Source: Pseudomonadota bacterium (GTDB lineage Bacteria; Pseudomonadota; Gammaproteobacteria; Burkholderiales; Burkholderiaceae_F). Taken from it: a stretch of 64,000 bases of DNA. The stretch lies in assembly GCA_021825945.1 (NCBI GenBank), contig JAKAFN010000004.1:1-64000 (forward strand), written 5' to 3'. Numbering within the stretch: position 1 is the stretch's first letter; each line of letters begins with the position of its first letter. The notes under the pieces were generated by a model, which was not told the DNA's origin, searched no databases, and worked only from the letters and a program-made list of their open reading frames with translations. The translations under genes were made by a program, and so were the position numbers. Below are positions 1 through 9,181 of the stretch, piece after piece.

Positions 1-103
1 GGCCGGCCGAAACCAATGCGACGCTGGCATCCGGAAACCCCTTGGCGACGCGGAACACGCCAAAGAACACCAGTACGGGGAACAGATCGATAAGAAGTTT
101 CAC
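1..103 (-). CDS. yciB: Septation protein A / YciB family, 5' part only
   Basis: Reading leftward from a GTG start at 103, the sequence gives VKLLIDLFPVLVFFGVFRVA, which matches the conserved N-terminus of the inner-membrane YciB/IspZ family (normally MKLLxDLFPVLLFF). The gene runs off the left edge of the window, so only about 34 residues, covering the first membrane segment, are visible. A GGAG lies upstream of the GTG. YciB proteins are multi-pass inner-membrane proteins linked to envelope synthesis and cell division. Same strand as the NRDE gene, with about 100 bases between them in which I see nothing else. Confidence 0.8.
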   Translation of the reverse strand, partial: MKLLIDLFPVLVFFGVFRVAKGFPDASVALVSAG

Positions 104-207
104 GGACGGACTCCGTCGGATCGCAACTGCGTCACGTTCACACACCTCCTCGCGCATCCACCGCAACGCGGATCATTGTACGACCTTCGCGGACGGTCGG
201 CAGCGGG

Positions 208-1125
208 TCACGGCGCCTCATCCTGCCGATTGGAATCGACCGCCGGGGCGCCCGACCGGGATCCGTCGGCCACGAACTCGAAGTGCCGGTCGGTGTGGAC
301 ATCCGGCTCGTCGGGATCGAAGGTCCGCTCGAAGAACGACACCGTGCCGTCGCGCCGCACCGTGAGAATCGTCGTGGCGCGGGTGCCATAGCCGTTGGCG
401 CGGACCTGGATCGCGGACAGCGCGCGCTCCCAGTCGAGCGGGATCCCGGTGTCGGGCAGTTCCGAGTCACGCGCAAGGCGGCGGTCACCCATGATCCGCA
501 GCAGCGCCGCCGGTTCCACGGCAGCCGCGATCTGACACGCGAATCCGGCGATGCCACGAGTGAGCTTGGGCCACGGCGTGTCGAGCGCGGCGTTCGACAT
601 GCCGTAGATGCCCGGGGCCAGGACCTGGATGCCGTCGATTGCCGGCTCTTGGTCGACTCCGTTGCGCTCGCGGCGCGCCGGTTCCTCGTCGGACGTACCG
701 TCGGGGTAGCGGTTGCTCCAATAAAGGACCTGGGCTTCCCGCGCTGCCGCCGGGATCGGCAGCGGATCGGCGACGAGCAGGTTGTAACCGTTGAAGACCG
801 TGGCGTTGCGGGCATGTTCCCGCAACCATTGGTCGGCCGGCTGGCGCGACTGCAGGGCCGCGAGCGGGATCCGGCCGCGTGTCGGCGTGGGCGCGAGATG
901 GTCGGCTTCGCTGCCGCGCACGTTGGTGAGGATTGCCACCCGGCCACGCCGGTTGACGCCCAGCCAGGTTCCCCCGCCTTCCTCGTCGCGCCCGGCGAGG
1001 ATCGACACGCTCTGTCCCCACCATGCCGCCGGGCGGCTGCGACGCGCATAGAACTCGTCGCGGTTCGCCGCCACCACCAATGGGTAATCGGGATGCGATT
1101 GCCAGGCGAAGAGGATCAGGCACAT
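208..1125 (-). CDS. NRDE (TANGO2) family protein
   Basis: A 305-residue protein starting MCLILFAW, with the family-defining NRDE motif at residues 21-24 (VVAANRDEFYAR). The MCLILFAW start is typical of the family; it is preceded by GAGGAG six or more bases upstream, which is why I choose it over a longer frame. TANGO2/NRDE proteins are widespread; a role in heme or lipid handling has been proposed in eukaryotes but bacterial function is not settled. It lies just upstream of yciB and downstream of ygfZ, all on the minus strand. The assignment to family is firm; the function is not. Confidence 0.85.
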   Translation of the reverse strand: MCLILFAWQSHPDYPLVVAANRDEFYARRSRPAAWWGQSVSILAGRDEEGGGTWLGVNRRGRVAILTNVRGSEADHLAPTPTRGRIPLAALQSRQPADQWLREHARNATVFNGYNLLVADPLPIPAAAREAQVLYWSNRYPDGTSDEEPARRERNGVDQEPAIDGIQVLAPGIYGMSNAALDTPWPKLTRGIAGFACQIAAAVEPAALLRIMGDRRLARDSELPDTGIPLDWERALSAIQVRANGYGTRATTILTVRRDGTVSFFERTFDPDEPDVHTDRHFEFVADGSRSGAPAVDSNRQDEAP

Positions 1126-1138
1126 GACACGCGGCTCC

Positions 1139-2182
1139 TCATGCCGTGGGGTCGAAGATCGGGTAGGGGAGGGGCCGTAGTTCGGCCGGCGGCGCATCCG
1201 GCGCACCGAGGCGCAGGACGCCGGTCTCGGCGGCTTGTGTCGGACACTCGATCAGCGCGTCCCATCCCTCGGGCCCGTCAGAACCGGAAACCGACGCCGC
1301 CTGGACCAGGTAGCCGACCGGCTCCGCCTTGTCGTCGTGGAACACGTCCAACGTCGGACCGATCGCCGGCACGCGGACGAGCGCCATCCGGCGCCGCAGT
1401 TTGCCGAGAAACTGGCTGCGTGCGACGACCTCCTGGCCGGGGTAGCAGCCCTTGCGGAAACTCACCCCGCCCAACACTTCGAGGTTGACCGCCTGCGGAA
1501 CGAAGCGCTCCTGGGTCGCGGCGAAGATATCCGGCAATGCCGCGTCGATCTGCGACCAGTGCCACAGGCCCGCGCCGGCAGGGGGCAGGTGGCGGGCGAT
1601 CGCGTCCATCGCCGCGACCGGCTCCCCGGCCCGCTCCACGACCAGAAACCGTTCCGCGCACCCGGCCCCGCCCGGCAGGCGCGCGATACGCGCCGCGGCG
1701 TACCCCGAAACCGGCCCGCATTGCCACGGCGCCGCCGGGGCCGCCAGGCCTTCTTCGGCCAGCGCGGCCGCGGCGCCGGAACCCAGGACGAAGCGCGCGC
1801 GCCATCGGTCGCCGGCATCCCGGACCGTCGCCTTTGCCCGCAACACGAACATGCCGAGCCGCCGCGCAAAGCCCGCCGCGACCTCCGCGGGCATCAGCAG
1901 CGCCAGCCCGGTATCGGTCCGCCACGCCTGATAGATCGCCAGCAGGCGCCCCTTGGCGGAGCAATACCCGCCGAGTTGCCAGCTCGTTCCGGTCATTGCG
2001 GCGATGTCGGCCGTGCTCTGCCCGTGAAAGAAGGTCAGCGCATCGGCGCCGTCGATTTCGACGACGCGCCAATCGTCCAGGGTGCCCCAGACCGGACCGG
2101 CGCGCCGCGCGGCATGGTCGGTAGCGGAGACTTCCCACCGATTGGCGGGGATGGAATCGGAAAGCGAGGGGGTGGTCGTCAT
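1139..2182 (-). CDS. ygfZ: Folate-binding protein YgfZ (iron-sulfur cluster maintenance)
   Basis: A 347-residue GcvT-like tetrahydrofolate-binding protein. The signature KGCYPGQEV, containing the conserved YgfZ cysteine, is present in the C-terminal half (motif KGCYxGQE). YgfZ supports repair or assembly of certain [4Fe-4S] enzymes, which fits an organism carrying many Fe-S proteins. The ATG at 2182 begins MTTTPSLSD. It is divergent from mltG, with about 108 bases between the two starts. Confidence 0.9.
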   Translation of the reverse strand: MTTTPSLSDSIPANRWEVSATDHAARRAGPVWGTLDDWRVVEIDGADALTFFHGQSTADIAAMTGTSWQLGGYCSAKGRLLAIYQAWRTDTGLALLMPAEVAAGFARRLGMFVLRAKATVRDAGDRWRARFVLGSGAAAALAEEGLAAPAAPWQCGPVSGYAAARIARLPGGAGCAERFLVVERAGEPVAAMDAIARHLPPAGAGLWHWSQIDAALPDIFAATQERFVPQAVNLEVLGGVSFRKGCYPGQEVVARSQFLGKLRRRMALVRVPAIGPTLDVFHDDKAEPVGYLVQAASVSGSDGPEGWDALIECPTQAAETGVLRLGAPDAPPAELRPLPYPIFDPTA

Positions 2183-2290
2183 GAGCCGGATTATAGGAAT
2201 GTCAGGGGACAAGGAGTGCCGGCGGGAACCGGGGTTTTTGGGGGACAATACGAGTCCGGGAGGTTTCCCGAGGGATTGACGGTTTTCTGC

Positions 2291-3310
2291 ATGCTTGGTC
2301 GTTCGTTTCGGTTTGCCCTTGCCGTCGCGCTGGCGCTGGCGCTGTCGCTCGGCGCTGCGGCTTGGTATGAACTTCGCCGACCGCTGGGCATTCCGGCGGC
2401 GTCGGTCGACCTGCGGGTGACGGCGGGCTCGACCGCGCGCGCGATCGCCCGGGCGTTGCAGACCGACGGGGTCGACGTCAACGAAACCGCGTTTGTCGCG
2501 GCGGCCCGGATGTGGGGCGTGACCCGCCACCTGCGCGCAGGGCGATACCGTATCGTCCAGGGCGCAACCCTGCGCTCGGTGCTCGACCAGTTGCGGCGGG
2601 GCGCCGTCGAACCCGAGCGCGTGACCGTGGTCGAGGGCAGCACGTTCGCCGAGATGCGTGCGCAGCTCGCCGCGTGCGCGGATCTGCGCCACGATACGGC
2701 GGGGTGGCCGGAGGCGCGGATTCTCGCCGCGATCGGCGCGCCGCAGCAGCGGGCCGAGGGGCTCTTCGCCCCCGACACCTACTCCTACGTTCCCGGCAGC
2801 AGCGATCTCGACGTATTCCGACAGGCCTACGAGGAACAGCAGCGGCGCCTTGCCCAGGTGTGGTCGGCCCGTGCCGTCGATCTGCCCTATGCCAGCCCCT
2901 ACGAGGCGCTGGTGATGGCCTCGCTGGTGGAAAAGGAAACCGGCCGTGCCGACGAGCGGCCGCTCATCGCCGCCGTGTTCGTCAACCGCGAGCGACGGAG
3001 CATGCCCCTGCAGACCGACCCGGCGGTGATCTACGGACTGGGCGCGGGGTTCGACGGCCATCTGCACAAGCGCGATCTGCGTGCCGACACGCCCTACAAC
3101 ACGTATCTCCACGCCGGCCTGCCACCGACCCCGATCGCGCTGCCGGGTCTGGCGGCGCTCCGCGCGGCCCTGCATCCGGCGGCGTCGAGTGCGCTGTATT
3201 TCGTGGCGCGCGGCGACGGCAGCTCGGAGTTTTCGCGGACCCTGGCCGAGCAGAACCGCGCAATCCGGCGATTCCTGCACCGGCACCCGGCGCATGCCCC
3301 CACGGAGTAA
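2291..3310 (+). CDS. mltG: Endolytic murein transglycosylase MltG
   Basis: A 339-residue protein with one N-terminal membrane anchor (about residues 5-25, rich in Ala/Leu/Val) and the YceG-like domain. The catalytic glutamate is E214 in the motif ASLVEKE, equivalent to E218 of E. coli MltG. MltG cleaves nascent peptidoglycan glycan strands at the membrane and sets their length. It is the first gene of a tight run mltG-tmk-holB-pilZ-tatD, an order also found in E. coli and betaproteobacteria. The next gene starts 10 bases after its stop. Confidence 0.93.
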   Translation: MLGRSFRFALAVALALALSLGAAAWYELRRPLGIPAASVDLRVTAGSTARAIARALQTDGVDVNETAFVAAARMWGVTRHLRAGRYRIVQGATLRSVLDQLRRGAVEPERVTVVEGSTFAEMRAQLAACADLRHDTAGWPEARILAAIGAPQQRAEGLFAPDTYSYVPGSSDLDVFRQAYEEQQRRLAQVWSARAVDLPYASPYEALVMASLVEKETGRADERPLIAAVFVNRERRSMPLQTDPAVIYGLGAGFDGHLHKRDLRADTPYNTYLHAGLPPTPIALPGLAALRAALHPAASSALYFVARGDGSSEFSRTLAEQNRAIRRFLHRHPAHAPTE

Positions 3311-3320
3311 CGGGGTGCGC

Positions 3321-3941
3321 ATGCGCGGGAAATTCCTGACTTTCGAGGGCGTTGACGGCGCCGGCAAGACCACCCAATGCGATGCGGTCGCGCAGGCCCT
3401 GGCGGCGCGGGGGGTGGCCTTCGTGCGCACGCGCGAGCCGGGCGGCACCCCCCTGGGGGAGGAACTGCGTGGACTGCTGTTGCATCGTGCGATGGAGCCG
3501 ATCACCGAAGCCCTGCTCATGTTCGCCGCGCGGCGGGAACACATCGCCGCGGTGATCGAACCGGCGCTGGCGCGGGGGCAGTGGGTCCTGTGCGACCGCT
3601 TCACCGACGCGAGCTATGCGTATCAGGGCGGGGGCCGCGGCATCGACACGACCCGTCTCGACACCCTGGCCCAATGGGTGCAAGGCGCGCTGCAGCCCGA
3701 TCTCACGGTCCTCGCCGACGTTGCGCCGGAGCTTGCCCAGGCGCGGCGCGCGCGCGTGCGCGAAGCCGACCGGTTCGAGGCCGAGGCGCTGGAGTTTTTT
3801 CTGCGGGTGCGGGCCGCCTATCGGGCGCGCGCGCAAGCCGAGCCGCAGCGATTCATCGTCATCGACGGGGCGCGGTCGCCGGATGCCGTGACGGCGGAAA
3901 TCCTGCAGCGGCTGGAACCTTGGCTGGCGGCGCAGCGATGA
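3321..3941 (+). CDS. tmk: Thymidylate kinase
   Basis: A 206-residue kinase that converts dTMP to dTDP. The P-loop GVDGAGKTT lies at about residues 9-17, followed by the substrate loop [11 protein letters not shown] and the DRFTDAS-AYQGGGR lid segment. Start chosen at ATG 3321 because the P-loop position then matches the family; a GTG two codons earlier (3315) is possible. Its stop overlaps the start of holB in an ATGA arrangement, so the two are almost certainly translationally coupled. Confidence 0.95.
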   Translation: MRGKFLTFEGVDGAGKTTQCDAVAQALAARGVAFVRTREPGGTPLGEELRGLLLHRAMEPITEALLMFAARREHIAAVIEPALARGQWVLCDRFTDASYAYQGGGRGIDTTRLDTLAQWVQGALQPDLTVLADVAPELAQARRARVREADRFEAEALEFFLRVRAAYRARAQAEPQRFIVIDGARSPDAVTAEILQRLEPWLAAQR

Positions 3942-5029
3942 CGACCGATTCCTCCCTTGCGCCCTGGTTGCACGCCGCGCACGCGACCCTGGCCGCCCTG
4001 CGCGCGCGCGGCGCCCATGCCGCGCTTCTCCATGGCCCGGCGGGGATCGGCAAATGGGAACTCGCCATGGCGTTCGCCCGCGACGCGCTTTGCGAAACCC
4101 CGGACGCGCACGGACGCGCCTGCGGCACCTGCCCGTCTTGCCGCCTGGGCGCGGCCGGCAATCATCCGGATCTGCGGGTGGTGGTTCCGGATGCGCTGGC
4201 ATTTCGCCGCCCGGTCCCGGCCGAGGCGCAGGACGACGAGGTGACGGGACGCGACGGCGGCGAGGGTGCGGAGGGCGAGCGCGGCGCGGGGGCGAAGGCC
4301 AGCCGGGAGATCAAGATCGAGGCGGTGCGCAGTCTGGCGGCATTCACCGGCATCAGCACCCATCGGGGCGGGCTGCGGGTGGTCGTCCTCGGCCCGGCCG
4401 AAGCGCTCAATGCCGCAGCGGCGAACGCGCTGCTCAAGGGGCTCGAAGAGCCGCCGCCGCAGAGCCTGTTTCTGCTGGTGTCGGATCATCTCGACTGGTG
4501 CCTGCCCACCATCGTGTCGCGCTGCGCCTTGGTGCGGGTCGCCGTCCCGCCCCGGCAGGCTGCGCTCAACTGGTTGCTGGCGCAGGGCATCCCCGATGCT
4601 GCCCAGCGGCTCACGGAAGCGGGCGGGGCACCCCTGGCGGCCGCCCGCGAAGAGGGCGACGGGCTCGATGCCGATGCGGCGGAAACCCTTCGGGGGCTGT
4701 TGCGGCTCGGCCCGGCGCTGCAGGCCGCGCAGATCGCGGCGCAGGTCCCGCGGACCATCCCGGTGGCGGCATCGATCGCGTTGTTTCAGCGCTGGACATG
4801 GGACTTTTTGTCGGTTCGCCTCGGCGGCCACCTCCGCTATCATTCCGAAGAGGCGGCCCGCTTCGCCGCCTTGGCGCAGGCGTGGCGGCCGGACGCCGCG
4901 GTATCCTGGCTGGACCGGCTGCGCGACGCGCGTGCGGTGGCGGATCATCCGCTCAACGCGCGCGCGGTGGTCGAAGGGCTCCTCCTGGCGTACCGGAATT
5001 CCATGGCGGAAGGCAGGGCAGACGCGTGA
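3938..5029 (+). CDS. holB: DNA polymerase III subunit delta prime
   Basis: A 363-residue clamp-loader subunit. It has a non-catalytic P-loop remnant (GPAGIGKWE, about residues 31-39, with W where ATPases have T/S), a four-cysteine zinc module with the core [11 protein letters not shown], and the SRC motif (TIVSRC). These are the normal hallmarks of delta prime. A low-complexity acidic/Gly insertion (about residues 92-125) separates the zinc module from the core, as is common in high-GC genomes. Overlaps tmk at its start and the PilZ gene at its end. Confidence 0.9.
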   Translation: MTTDSSLAPWLHAAHATLAALRARGAHAALLHGPAGIGKWELAMAFARDALCETPDAHGRACGTCPSCRLGAAGNHPDLRVVVPDALAFRRPVPAEAQDDEVTGRDGGEGAEGERGAGAKASREIKIEAVRSLAAFTGISTHRGGLRVVVLGPAEALNAAAANALLKGLEEPPPQSLFLLVSDHLDWCLPTIVSRCALVRVAVPPRQAALNWLLAQGIPDAAQRLTEAGGAPLAAAREEGDGLDADAAETLRGLLRLGPALQAAQIAAQVPRTIPVAASIALFQRWTWDFLSVRLGGHLRYHSEEAARFAALAQAWRPDAAVSWLDRLRDARAVADHPLNARAVVEGLLLAYRNSMAEGRADA

Positions 5030-5436
5030 GTGATGCGGCGGAACTACGCAACACCGATCCGGGGGCCGGCGCCCCCGTAGGCGCGCTTGCGGAGGGAGCG
5101 CGCCCGGCGGTGCTATCGCTGGCGATCAAGGAAAAGGCGGCGCTCTACGCGGCGTACATGCCGTTCCTGAAGAACGGCGGCATCTTCGTGCCGACCAACC
5201 GTCCGTACAACCTCGGCGACGAGGTCTATCTCATTCTCACCATTCTCGACGATCCCGTGCGCGTGCCGGTGGCGGGAAAGGTGGTCTGGGTCAGCCCCAG
5301 CGGAAGCGGGGCGACCCGCACGCCCGGAATCGGCGTCCATTTTCCGGGCGACGAAACCGGCGTCGCGGCCCGCAAACGAATCGAGGACGCGCTGGGCGCC
5401 GCCCTGCGTTCACAGCGTCCCACCCACACGATTTGA
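5026..5436 (+). CDS. pilZ: PilZ-domain protein (type IV pilus type)
   Basis: A 136-residue protein with a PilZ fold core (LKNGGIFVPTNRPYNLGDEV, then VAGKVVWVSP and GIGVHF). This type of PilZ is encoded next to holB and tmk in many proteobacteria and acts with PilF/FimX in type IV pilus assembly; in Xanthomonas and Pseudomonas this class does not itself bind c-di-GMP. The arginine-rich RxxxR c-di-GMP motif is not evident here. It starts with GTG overlapping the holB stop codon and ends overlapping the tatD start. The first 25 residues look like a disordered leader. Confidence 0.87.
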   Translation: MSDAAELRNTDPGAGAPVGALAEGARPAVLSLAIKEKAALYAAYMPFLKNGGIFVPTNRPYNLGDEVYLILTILDDPVRVPVAGKVVWVSPSGSGATRTPGIGVHFPGDETGVAARKRIEDALGAALRSQRPTHTI

Positions 5437-6197
5437 TCGACTCCCACTGTCATTTCTGCTTTCCCGAGTTGCTGGCGGAGCGCGAGGCGGTCCTGACGCG
5501 CATGCACGCGGCCGGCGTGCGCATGGCGCTCAATGTCTGCACGACCCTGCGCGAGGCGCCTCAGGTGGTGGAATTCGCCCAGCAGCACGACGGCATCTAC
5601 GCCTCGGTCGGCGTGCATCCGGACTACAACGAGGAGGCGGAACCCGACGTTTCGACGCTGGTGGCCGCCGCGGCGCCGGACAAGGTCGTCGCGATCGGCG
5701 AAACCGGCCTCGACTACTATCGTCTGCAGGAGCCCCTGGACTGGCAGCGCGAGCGGTTCCGGGTTCACATCCGTGCCGCGCGGGAAACCGGTAAGCCGCT
5801 CATCGTCCATACGCGTGCCGCGTCGGCCGATACGCTGCGGATCCTGCGAGAGGAACGCGCGGACGAGGTCGGGGGGGTGATGCACTGCTTCACCGAAAGC
5901 GCCGAGGTTGCCCGCGCAGCATTGGATCTCGGCTTTTTCATCTCGTTTTCGGGAATCCTCACCTTCAAGTCGGCCCAGGACCTGCGCGCGGTCGCCGCGA
6001 TGATCCCCGACGACCGACTACTCATCGAAACCGACGCGCCGTTCCTGGCACCGGTTCCGCACCGCGGCAAGACCAACGAGCCAGCATGGGTTTGCGCCGT
6101 CGCGGCCGCGCTGGCCACCATACGAGGACAGTCGCTGGCCCGGATCGAGGCACTGACAGATGAAAATTTTATCAACCTTTTCAAGATATTGGATTAG
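5433..6197 (+). CDS. tatD: TatD family metal-dependent hydrolase
   Basis: A 254-residue TIM-barrel hydrolase starting MIDSHCHF, which contains the DxHxH metal motif at residues 3-7; GETGLDYY and the late motif ETDAPFLAP complete the metal site. TatD-like enzymes are Mg-dependent 3'-5' exonucleases/DNases. The start codon is TTG, overlapping the stop of the PilZ gene; any later ATG would cut off the metal-binding motif, so TTG is well supported. Last gene of the mltG run. Confidence 0.9.
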   Translation: MIDSHCHFCFPELLAEREAVLTRMHAAGVRMALNVCTTLREAPQVVEFAQQHDGIYASVGVHPDYNEEAEPDVSTLVAAAAPDKVVAIGETGLDYYRLQEPLDWQRERFRVHIRAARETGKPLIVHTRAASADTLRILREERADEVGGVMHCFTESAEVARAALDLGFFISFSGILTFKSAQDLRAVAAMIPDDRLLIETDAPFLAPVPHRGKTNEPAWVCAVAAALATIRGQSLARIEALTDENFINLFKILD

Positions 6198-6240
6198 ACA
6201 ATCAATCCATTACTTCAAATAATTTACTTGAAGTCTCGGC

Positions 6241-6942
6241 ATGCACCAGCCATCTCCTCCCGACCTCAGCCTGTGGCGTGCGGCCATGCGCGCCGAACTC
6301 ATCGCCCGGCGCCAGGCCATGTCCGCGGAGGCGCGCCAGGCGGCCGGCTTGCGCATCAGCCTTGCGCTGCTGCGCGCCCTGCCGCAGCAAGCCGGGATGG
6401 TCGTCGGGTTCTGTTGGCCGCATCGAGGCGAATACGACCCGCGGCCCGTCCTCGACGGACTGCGCGCGCAGGGGCTGCGCAATGCTCTGCCGGTGATCCG
6501 GCGTGAGGCCGAGCCGATGCGATTTCTGCGCTGGGAGCCCGGTGTTGCGATGGAAGAAGGGCCGTTCGGCATTGCGATACCCAAGGGCACCGAGGAGGTC
6601 GATCCGGACGTGCTCCTCATCCCGCTCGTGGGCTTCGGCGACGGCGGCGACCGCCTGGGATACGGCGGCGGCTACTTCGACCGCACGCTGGCGGCGCGCA
6701 CGCCGCAGCCGCTGGCGATCGGCGTGGGATTCGAGTTCGCACACATGGCAACGACGTTCCCGCGCAACCATGACATCCCGATGGATGCGGTGATCACCGA
6801 AGACGCGGTCCGCTGGCGCGAAAACGGGCACCTTCACGCCATCACGCCGGTGCAACTGCGCACCCGCCTCACGGAGCTTGCCGAGGCCCGTCATGCAAAA
6901 GTCCGGGCCAAAGCGACGACGATCCTGCGTACCTGGGAGTAG
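6241..6942 (+). CDS. 5-formyltetrahydrofolate cyclo-ligase
   Basis: A 233-residue enzyme of the YgfA/MTHFS family that turns 5-formyl-THF into 5,10-methenyl-THF using ATP. The diagnostic glycine-rich motif RLGYGGGYFDRTL is at about residues 138-150. The N-terminus has the expected basic helix (LWRAAMRAELIARRQAM). It lies 43 bases after tatD on the same strand and may be co-transcribed with it. A C-terminal extension (last ~25 residues) is longer than usual. Confidence 0.88.
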   Translation: MHQPSPPDLSLWRAAMRAELIARRQAMSAEARQAAGLRISLALLRALPQQAGMVVGFCWPHRGEYDPRPVLDGLRAQGLRNALPVIRREAEPMRFLRWEPGVAMEEGPFGIAIPKGTEEVDPDVLLIPLVGFGDGGDRLGYGGGYFDRTLAARTPQPLAIGVGFEFAHMATTFPRNHDIPMDAVITEDAVRWRENGHLHAITPVQLRTRLTELAEARHAKVRAKATTILRTWE

Positions 6943-6972
6943 GGGCCGCGCCCCGGCGTGCCGCGCAGGGGA

Positions 6973-7054
6973 AACAATCGCCCAAGCGAGCGTGAAGCCC
7001 GAAGCAATCCAGGCGTTTTCTCGATCGCCACGGCCCTGCGGGCCTCGCGATGAC
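6973..7054. repeat. Dispersed REP-like repeat, copy 1
   Basis: About 80 bases nearly identical to a second copy at 8005-8089. The core GTGAAGCCCGAAGCAATCC leads into a hairpin formed by ATCGCCACGGCCC and GGGCCTCGCGAT around a TGC loop. It lies in the 309-base gap between the cyclo-ligase gene and the outer-membrane protein gene; the rest of that gap (7055-7251) holds nothing I recognise. The palindromic core resembles intergenic REP-type repeats that can act as transcription terminators or mRNA stabilisers. Confidence 0.7.
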
Positions 7055-7251
7055 GAGATTGGCTCTTGCGCGCATTGCAATGACAACCGATTGTCCATTT
7101 ATGGGGGGGCGCACGTCGCCCGACCGGTGGCCCGTCTTCCTGGGCGATTTCCCCCTTATTCGAGGCTTTCCCGCCGCATCCCGTTTTTATGATCGCGCCG
7201 ACCCACTCGCTCCGCGGGAGCGTCCCAATCCGTCATCGAGAAGAGAACGAG

Positions 7252-7998
7252 ATGCATGAACATCACAAGAAACGCGGCCACCGACTCCCGTTCGGGTTGG
7301 CCGCTGCGACCGCCCTGGCACTGTCGGGCTTTGCGCTGTCGGCGATCGCCGACAGCGCGCAACCCCCACCTGCGCCTCCGCCGGTCACCGCAGCATCCTT
7401 CGGAATCGCCCTGACGGCCGGGCTTTCTGGCGTCGGCGTCGATCTCGCCCTCCCGATCAACCCGAACTTCGGCCTGCGCGCGACGGTGTCGGGATTACAA
7501 CTAAGCCACAACGGCACCTATGGCACGAGCAACGTCTGGACCGGAAACCTGAAACTCGCCCAGTACGGCCTGCTCGGGGATTATTACCCGTTTGCCGGCA
7601 ACTTCCGCCTGTCCGCCGGTCTCATCTACGATGCCAACCGACTCGACGTAAACGGAACGGCCAACGGCACCTATACGTTTGGCGGTCAGACCTACAATGC
7701 TGGCGAGATCGGCACCGCCAACGGCACCGTGACATGGAACCGGTTTGCGCCGTACCTCGGCATCGGTGCCGGAAATCTCGTCGGCAGTCCGGGATTCCAC
7801 ACCGGGTTCGATTTGGGCGTGCTCTACGCCGGACGGCCGTCGGTAGCACTGACCGCGACCTGCAGCACCGGCGCGGTGACGTGCAACCAGTCGACCTTGA
7901 ACCAGGACGTCGCCACCGAACAGGCCAACCTCCAGAACGAGGCCAACAAATTTCGCTTCTGGCCGGTGGCGCAGATCGAGATCGGGTACGCGTTTTAA
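7252..7998 (+). CDS. Outer-membrane beta-barrel protein (unknown ligand)
   Basis: A 248-residue protein with an N-terminal basic region and a hydrophobic stretch (about residues 14-34) typical of a signal peptide, then a proline-rich linker and a beta-barrel-like mature part with alternating hydrophobic strands, ending in GYAF; a C-terminal aromatic residue is the usual signal for BAM insertion. Similar in style to OmpW/OmpA-type small barrels, but I cannot name the family. Start at ATG 7252 chosen because the longer frame adds residues ahead of the signal peptide; GAGAACGA lies upstream. Flanked on both sides by copies of the same repeat. Confidence 0.65.
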   Translation: MHEHHKKRGHRLPFGLAAATALALSGFALSAIADSAQPPPAPPPVTAASFGIALTAGLSGVGVDLALPINPNFGLRATVSGLQLSHNGTYGTSNVWTGNLKLAQYGLLGDYYPFAGNFRLSAGLIYDANRLDVNGTANGTYTFGGQTYNAGEIGTANGTVTWNRFAPYLGIGAGNLVGSPGFHTGFDLGVLYAGRPSVALTATCSTGAVTCNQSTLNQDVATEQANLQNEANKFRFWPVAQIEIGYAF

Positions 7999-8004
7999 CG
8001 GGAG

Positions 8005-8089
8005 ACAATCGTCATTGCGGGGGTGAAGCCCGAAGCAATCCAGGCGTTTTCTGGATCGCCACGGCCCTGCTGCGGGCCTCGCGATGACG
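8005..8089. repeat. Dispersed REP-like repeat, copy 2
   Basis: Second copy of the repeat seen at 6973-7054, in the same orientation, with an extra TGC in the hairpin loop (CCCTGCTGCGGG). It sits between the convergent ends of the outer-membrane protein gene and ppsR, where its hairpin could serve as a terminator for both. Confidence 0.7.
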
Positions 8090-8099
8090 GAGCGCGGCG

Positions 8100-8978
8100 C
8101 TATCCGCCGTGCCGCAGGAACTCCTGCAGGATGGTCGCCGCGATCTCTTCGATCGACTTGCTCGTCGACGACATCCAGCGCACGCCCGCGATGCGCATCA
8201 GGCGCTCGGCCTCGGCCACCTCGTAGCGACAGTTTTCCACCGATGCATAGTGGCTGTTCGGCCGCCGCTCGGTACGAATTTCCGCGAGGCGCTCGGGGCT
8301 GATCGACAGCCCGAACAACTTCGCGCGGAACGGATGCACGGTGGCGGGCAGGGCGTCCCGCTCGAAATCGTCCGGAGTCAAGGGATAGTTCGCCGCCTTG
8401 ATCCCGTACTGCATCGCCAGATACAGGCTGGTCGGCGTCTTGCCGCTGCGCGAAACCCCGATCAGGATGATCTCGGCCCGCGCAAGTTCCGCAGCCGATT
8501 GGCCGTCGTCGTGCGCCATCGCAAACTTGATGGCCTCGATCCGGCTCTTGTAGCGCTCGGCATCCATCAGGCCATGAGATCGGCCGATGGTGTGGGTCGA
8601 TCGGATCCCCAGTTCCGCTTCGAGCGGCGAGACGAAACTGGCAATCAGGTCCAGCACGAGGGCATCGGCGGTGGCGACGATGGCGTTGATCTGCGGATCG
8701 ACCAGCGTCGAGAACACGACCGGTCGGCATCCACGGATCCGGCGCGCCTGGTCGATGCGTGCCAGCGCCTCATCCGCGCGCCGTGGCGAATCGACGAACG
8801 CGATCCGGTGCGTGCGGGCCTGCAAACCGTCGAATTGCGCAAGCACGCTTTGCCCCATCGTCTCGGCCGTGACACCGGTGCCGTCGGAAACGAAGAACAC
8901 GTCCCGCGCGACCGTACCGGCCGCACCCGCGTCGCGTTGCCCATCGGAGGGATCCATCATCGTTCTGGACAAGGTCAT
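8100..8978 (-). CDS. ppsR: PEP synthase regulatory protein (bifunctional kinase/pyrophosphorylase)
   Basis: A 292-residue DUF299/PSRP protein. It carries the P-loop-like motif [11 protein letters not shown] and the N-terminal [12 protein letters not shown] segment, both characteristic. PSRP switches phosphoenolpyruvate synthase off by ADP-dependent phosphorylation of a threonine and on by phosphorolysis. The start at 8978 (MTLSRTM) has CAGGAG upstream. Its target gene ppsA is at 39277-41664; in most relatives the two genes are adjacent and divergent, whereas here about 30 kb of mostly nif DNA separates them. Confidence 0.92.
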   Translation of the reverse strand: MTLSRTMMDPSDGQRDAGAAGTVARDVFFVSDGTGVTAETMGQSVLAQFDGLQARTHRIAFVDSPRRADEALARIDQARRIRGCRPVVFSTLVDPQINAIVATADALVLDLIASFVSPLEAELGIRSTHTIGRSHGLMDAERYKSRIEAIKFAMAHDDGQSAAELARAEIILIGVSRSGKTPTSLYLAMQYGIKAANYPLTPDDFERDALPATVHPFRAKLFGLSISPERLAEIRTERRPNSHYASVENCRYEVAEAERLMRIAGVRWMSSTSKSIEEIAATILQEFLRHGG

Positions 8979-9029
8979 GTCGATCTCCTGTCGGGCTCCG
9001 AAGGAATGGTCGCACCATTCTATGGTGGC

Positions 9030-9045
9030 TGGCGCGAATTTTGCG
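9030..9045 (+). promoter_or_regulatory. Possible sigma-54 promoter upstream of nifA
   Basis: TGGCGCGAATTTTGCG matches the -24/-12 consensus TGGCACG-N4-TTGCW at most positions, with the invariant GG and GC separated by 10 bases. It lies about 137 bases before the nifA start. I see no TGT-N10-ACA NifA site upstream, so activation by another enhancer-binding protein or none is possible. Confidence 0.35.
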
Positions 9046-9181
9046 TCGATCGATCCGGGAAATCGAAAAGGTCGTTGGGCATACAAAGATCAACCGGACC
9101 CAGGATCGAATCGCGGGCCGCCGTTCGCATGCCGAACGGTTTCTTGGAATATTGGGTTGCGATCGTTGCAGGAGTTGTCCG

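Noticed and set aside
1139..3604. Very long minus-strand frame covering ygfZ, mltG and tmk
   Set aside because: Only its last 347 codons (from 2182) form the real ygfZ; the rest is antisense to mltG and tmk, a common effect of high GC.
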